Shown piece after piece: positions 32,461-34,350 of a stretch of DNA of 34,350 bases. This DNA is from Oscillospiraceae bacterium (GTDB lineage Bacteria; Bacillota; Clostridia; Oscillospirales; Ruminococcaceae), in contig JAFXGY010000047.1 in assembly GCA_017536625.1 (NCBI GenBank), forward strand, positions 1-34,350, written 5' to 3'. The translations under genes were made by a program, and so were the position numbers. The notes beneath the pieces are model-generated. The model saw nothing but the letters and a program-made list of their open reading frames with translations, was not told the DNA's origin and searched no databases. Positions within the stretch are counted from its first letter, which is position 1, and each line of letters starts with the position of its first letter.

Positions 32461-32778
32461 TTGCATTTTAATGAGAAGGCCGCTGAAAAAGAAATTGCAA
32501 AACTCAAAGAAGGACGCTATAATTATGGTGGAACAGCTCAAGCGGTTAAAACGACCGCTTCATCTGCGGCAAGCACAATTATTGATAATCAGTTAATGGG
32601 AGAATTGAGCAGACATAAAAAATTGACTGAAAAGTATATTGCAATGGGATATTCCCAGGCTGAAGCGCAACATCTTGCTTTGAACAGTATGGGCAGAGGG
32701 CTTTTGCAGGAAATAATTTCCGAAATAATGGGAGAAAAACTTGCAATAGGGAGAAATGATGATGAGGGGGCGCAATAA
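32461..32778 (+). CDS. Truncated carrier or toxin-associated protein (start uncertain)
   Basis: A 105-residue frame opened by TTG 32461 (GGAGAGG is 13 bases upstream, too far). The same frame continues upstream as INGEEYSKLL to a TAA at 32431 and beyond it as NKEDGFFPAFNPN, so this is probably the 3' part of a longer gene broken by a stop. Segments TAQAVKTTASSAASTIIDNQ and YIAMGYSQAEAQHLALNSMGRG are helical, reminiscent of carrier regions. Its stop overlaps the next ATG by one base, as in a toxin-immunity pair. Function unknown. Confidence 0.5.
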   Translation: MHFNEKAAEKEIAKLKEGRYNYGGTAQAVKTTASSAASTIIDNQLMGELSRHKKLTEKYIAMGYSQAEAQHLALNSMGRGLLQEIISEIMGEKLAIGRNDDEGAQ

Positions 32779-33524
32779 TGGTACCTTTCAGGAGATGGTT
32801 ATACAGCGATTTATCATATCTTGAACTTAATATTTTATATCACAGCAAAGACTGGGACAGATATAAATACTACATGAGTTACAGGAAAAGCGAAGAAATA
32901 GATTTATCCATAGATTTTTATACATACAGAGATAAATATGATGAAATATCGGAAGAACTTATCGGTTTTGCGGCAAGTGCCGGAGAAATCAAAGGTCAGG
33001 CGCCTACTTTTATAAATGGAATCTTTGGATATAAAGGTATTGAGAACAGCGGAGTTGAAATCGATAGTGTAAAAAAAGCGCTGGAAAAGGAACCCCAAAA
33101 AGCAGGTTTCAGTCTGAACTACACTTTGAATGAAAAATGTCTTGTTTCAATGGATTGCCAATCGCTGAGGATTAAAGATGTTAAACCGCTTCTGGATGGA
33201 TATATTCCGATAGTGATAACAGATGAACAGAAAAAGTTTCTTAGTAAGCGCATAAAAAATCTTGATGAGATTCTTTGCAGAAATAATGCAAACGAGCTTT
33301 TGATGGAAATATTTTATCTTTACAATTCAAAGGGATTTCCAAGAAACAGTATTCGTGAGGACATTATGTTTTGGCAGGAATGGTTTGCGCTTACAAAATA
33401 TGATAAAGTTGCAAATGATATGATGCTTAATTCGGGAAGATGGACCGGTGAAAGACGCAGCCGTTTCGGCAGAAAGCTGAACAGAATTTATTACGAAATT
33501 TTTGATCAGAGCAGAAAAGGATAA
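32778..33524 (+). CDS. Unknown AT-rich cassette protein; shares C-terminal domain with 33869 gene
   Basis: A 248-residue soluble protein with GAGGGGG before the ATG. I do not recognise the first 165 residues (SYLELNILYHSKDWDRYK..., KGIENSGVEIDSVKKALEKE). The last about 85 residues (NNANELLMEIFYLYNSKGFP ... RFGRKLNRIYYEIFDQSRKG) parallel the 71-residue protein at 33869, whose end is WFGRKMKRLCREIIQQNRKE. The two genes are followed by almost identical terminators. It is probably an immunity protein or an immunity fused to another module. Confidence 0.6.
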   Translation: MVPFRRWLYSDLSYLELNILYHSKDWDRYKYYMSYRKSEEIDLSIDFYTYRDKYDEISEELIGFAASAGEIKGQAPTFINGIFGYKGIENSGVEIDSVKKALEKEPQKAGFSLNYTLNEKCLVSMDCQSLRIKDVKPLLDGYIPIVITDEQKKFLSKRIKNLDEILCRNNANELLMEIFYLYNSKGFPRNSIREDIMFWQEWFALTKYDKVANDMMLNSGRWTGERRSRFGRKLNRIYYEIFDQSRKG

Positions 33525-33550
33525 GGCGCACCAGCCTGCGCCTTTTTCTT
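33523..33550 (+). terminator. Cassette terminator 1
   Basis: Stem AAGGCGCA / TGCGCCTT, loop ccagcc, T-rich tail. Matches the terminator at 34084-34111 in stem and position relative to the coding end. Confidence 0.85.
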
Positions 33551-33561
33551 TGGAATGTAGC

Positions 33562-33624
33562 AGCACGAAATGTGCCATACACAAAAACAGGCATTTCCCG
33601 ATATGAACCTTGAAAAGTGAATAG
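33562..33624 (+). repeat. 63-bp direct repeat, copy B
   Basis: Second copy of 32145-32207. Here the connector-start remnant is joined directly (with a TAG at 33622-33624) to carrier sequence GGGFSAVPTV, so the deletion end point differs from that of copy A. Confidence 0.9.
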
Positions 33625-33855
33625 GAAATATTCGGCGGAGGTTTTTCAGCAGTACCGACGGTCAATGGCAGAGATATTGACATCGTTGATGAAATGAATA
33701 AAATAGTAAGTGAAATAAGCGACGTTCAAAAAGCATTGCAAACAAAACCAATAAAAATGGGCCAGAATTTATGTTATGTTCTTGATGGGGTTTGTGAAGT
33801 TTATATTAATCCTCTTTCGGGAGAACTGATTGGGGTTTTATCATTAATGCGCTGA
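33625..33855 (+). pseudogene. Orphan toxin-tip cassette
   Basis: An open frame of 76 codons without its own carrier start. Residues 4-30 are the duplicated carrier junction (82-bp repeat, 33634-33715). The rest is a different tip: SDVQKALQTKPIKMGQNL, CYVLDGVCEVYINPLSGELI, end at TGA 33855. It lacks a proper start (an internal ATG at 33694 would give 53 residues, no Shine-Dalgarno). By homologous recombination through the repeat it could replace the tip of the 29655 gene, as orphan CT modules do in CdiA and Rhs loci. Confidence 0.65.
33634..33715 (+). repeat. 82-bp direct repeat, copy B
   Basis: Second copy of 30975-31056, with two substitutions near the start (G to T and G to A). Reading frame preserved. 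Confidence 0.95.
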
Positions 33856-33868
33856 AAGGAGAATAGAG

Positions 33869-34084
33869 TTGATAATATACGACAATCAAAAAAATATATT
33901 GAAACTGTTTATAAGAAATGTTGATAATTTTATTGAAGAAGATAATATTAATGGACTACTGCATGAACTTTACGCTGTATGTATGACGTGGGGGTATAAT
34001 AATAGTAGAGGAAGACTTAACTGGTTCGGAAGAAAGATGAAGAGATTATGTAGGGAAATTATTCAGCAGAACAGAAAAGAATAA
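33869..34084 (+). CDS. Small immunity-like protein, cognate of orphan tip
   Basis: A 71-residue protein starting at TTG 33869, seven bases after AGGAG. It follows the orphan tip at 13 bases. NINGLLHELYAVCMTWGYN and WFGRKMKRLCREIIQQNRKE match the C-terminal domain of the 32778 product. The composition is helical and basic at the end. Its role as immunity protein is inferred from position and from the paralogy; no family is recognised. Confidence 0.65.
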   Translation: MIIYDNQKNILKLFIRNVDNFIEEDNINGLLHELYAVCMTWGYNNSRGRLNWFGRKMKRLCREIIQQNRKE

Positions 34085-34111
34085 AAAAGGCGCACCGGCC
34101 TGCGCCTTTTT
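34084..34111 (+). terminator. Cassette terminator 2
   Basis: Stem AAAAAGGCGCA / TGCGCCTTTTT, loop ccggcc. The DNA upstream (coding end) and the terminator are both similar to 33461-33550, so this end was duplicated as a unit. Confidence 0.88.
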
Positions 34112-34138
34112 CTTCCCGCACACGGTAAGGTTCGTAGA

Positions 34139-34180
34139 ATGAATATAAAAGAAATACTCGAAAATGAGGGATGGATATGA
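34139..34180 (+). other. Short frame overlapping the next immunity-like gene
   Basis: ATG 34139 opens a 13-codon frame (MNIKEILENEGWI) whose TGA at 34178-34180 overlaps the ATG of the next gene (ATGA). It may be the very end of a lost toxin tip that left only its coupling to the immunity gene. Too short to call a gene with confidence. Confidence 0.35.
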
Positions 34181-34350
34181 AAGTAAATGAATTGAGAAAA
34201 CTCATAGACGACTGTTTTACGCCAATATATTTTCAATATAAAGGTGAATGGGGAAACATAGAACCTTGTTGTAATAGGAAAACAGGATATACTTTCGACT
34301 GTTATTATGGCGGTGTGGATCAAAGGGTTTATAACATTGATGATGCGATG
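34177..34350 (+). CDS. Immunity-like protein, partial (runs off the window)
   Basis: 58 codons are visible from ATG 34177. The product MKVNELRKLIDDCFTPIYFQ, then YKGEWGNIEPCC, FDCYYGGVDQRVYNIDDAM carries the same module as each half of the 31487 product (FRYKEVDGYIGPMCGE ... YNAKSIDEAM). It is thus a single-module or multi-module paralogue of the first immunity-like gene. The cassette array therefore continues to the right of the window. Confidence 0.7.
   Translation, partial: MKVNELRKLIDDCFTPIYFQYKGEWGNIEPCCNRKTGYTFDCYYGGVDQRVYNIDDAM

Overview
The window looks like part of a chromosome from an endospore-forming gut Clostridia (Oscillospirales/Ruminococcaceae-like). This is inferred from a SpoIIID-type regulator, PyrR, a BlaI/BlaR1 pair, Clostridia-style intergenic hairpin repeats, frequent TTG starts and strong AGGAGG ribosome binding sites. 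No rRNA, tRNA or CRISPR array was seen.

Region 1 (1-16.5 kb) is ordinary chromosome. On the minus strand lie a SpoIIID homologue, a DUF1385-like membrane protein and a degenerate LytR-CpsA-Psr-like protein. They are followed by a choloylglycine-hydrolase-family Ntn hydrolase whose start codon is puzzling, peptide chain release factor 3 (prfC), a stand-alone pyrR, an XRE repressor fused to a membrane domain, and a family 2 glycosyltransferase. A blaI-blaR1 pair then heads a run of three lipoproteins. Several intergenic gaps hold copies of a mosaic repeat with conserved flanks and a hairpin whose sequence differs in every copy.

Region 2 (16.7 kb to the window end) is a podovirus-like prophage or phage-derived element. 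A LexA/CI-type cleavable repressor sits on the minus strand. It faces a divergent promoter region with four CAC-N5-GTG operators. The first gene rightward is already the small terminase. Then come large terminase, scaffold-like protein, major capsid protein with a C-terminal Ig/chitobiase-like domain, tail hub, fibres (one collagen-like), small membrane proteins, portal, a connector, and a 615-residue virion-type carrier protein ending in a toxin-like domain. No integrase, replication, protease or lysis enzyme is recognisable in the window.

Region 3 (about 30.9-34.35 kb) is the most interesting part. It appears to be an AT-rich array of exchangeable toxin tips and immunity genes attached to the phage carrier protein. 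An 82-bp coding segment just upstream of the toxin tip is repeated 2.66 kb downstream (80/82 identical), where it is joined to a different tip and followed by a different small gene. Fragments of the connector gene start are duplicated twice (63 bp, 60/63 identical). Two genes share a C-terminal domain and near-identical terminators, and the gene cut by the window end is a paralogue of the first immunity-like gene. This resembles the orphan CT/immunity cassettes of Rhs and CdiA polymorphic toxins, but built into a podovirus-like structural operon.
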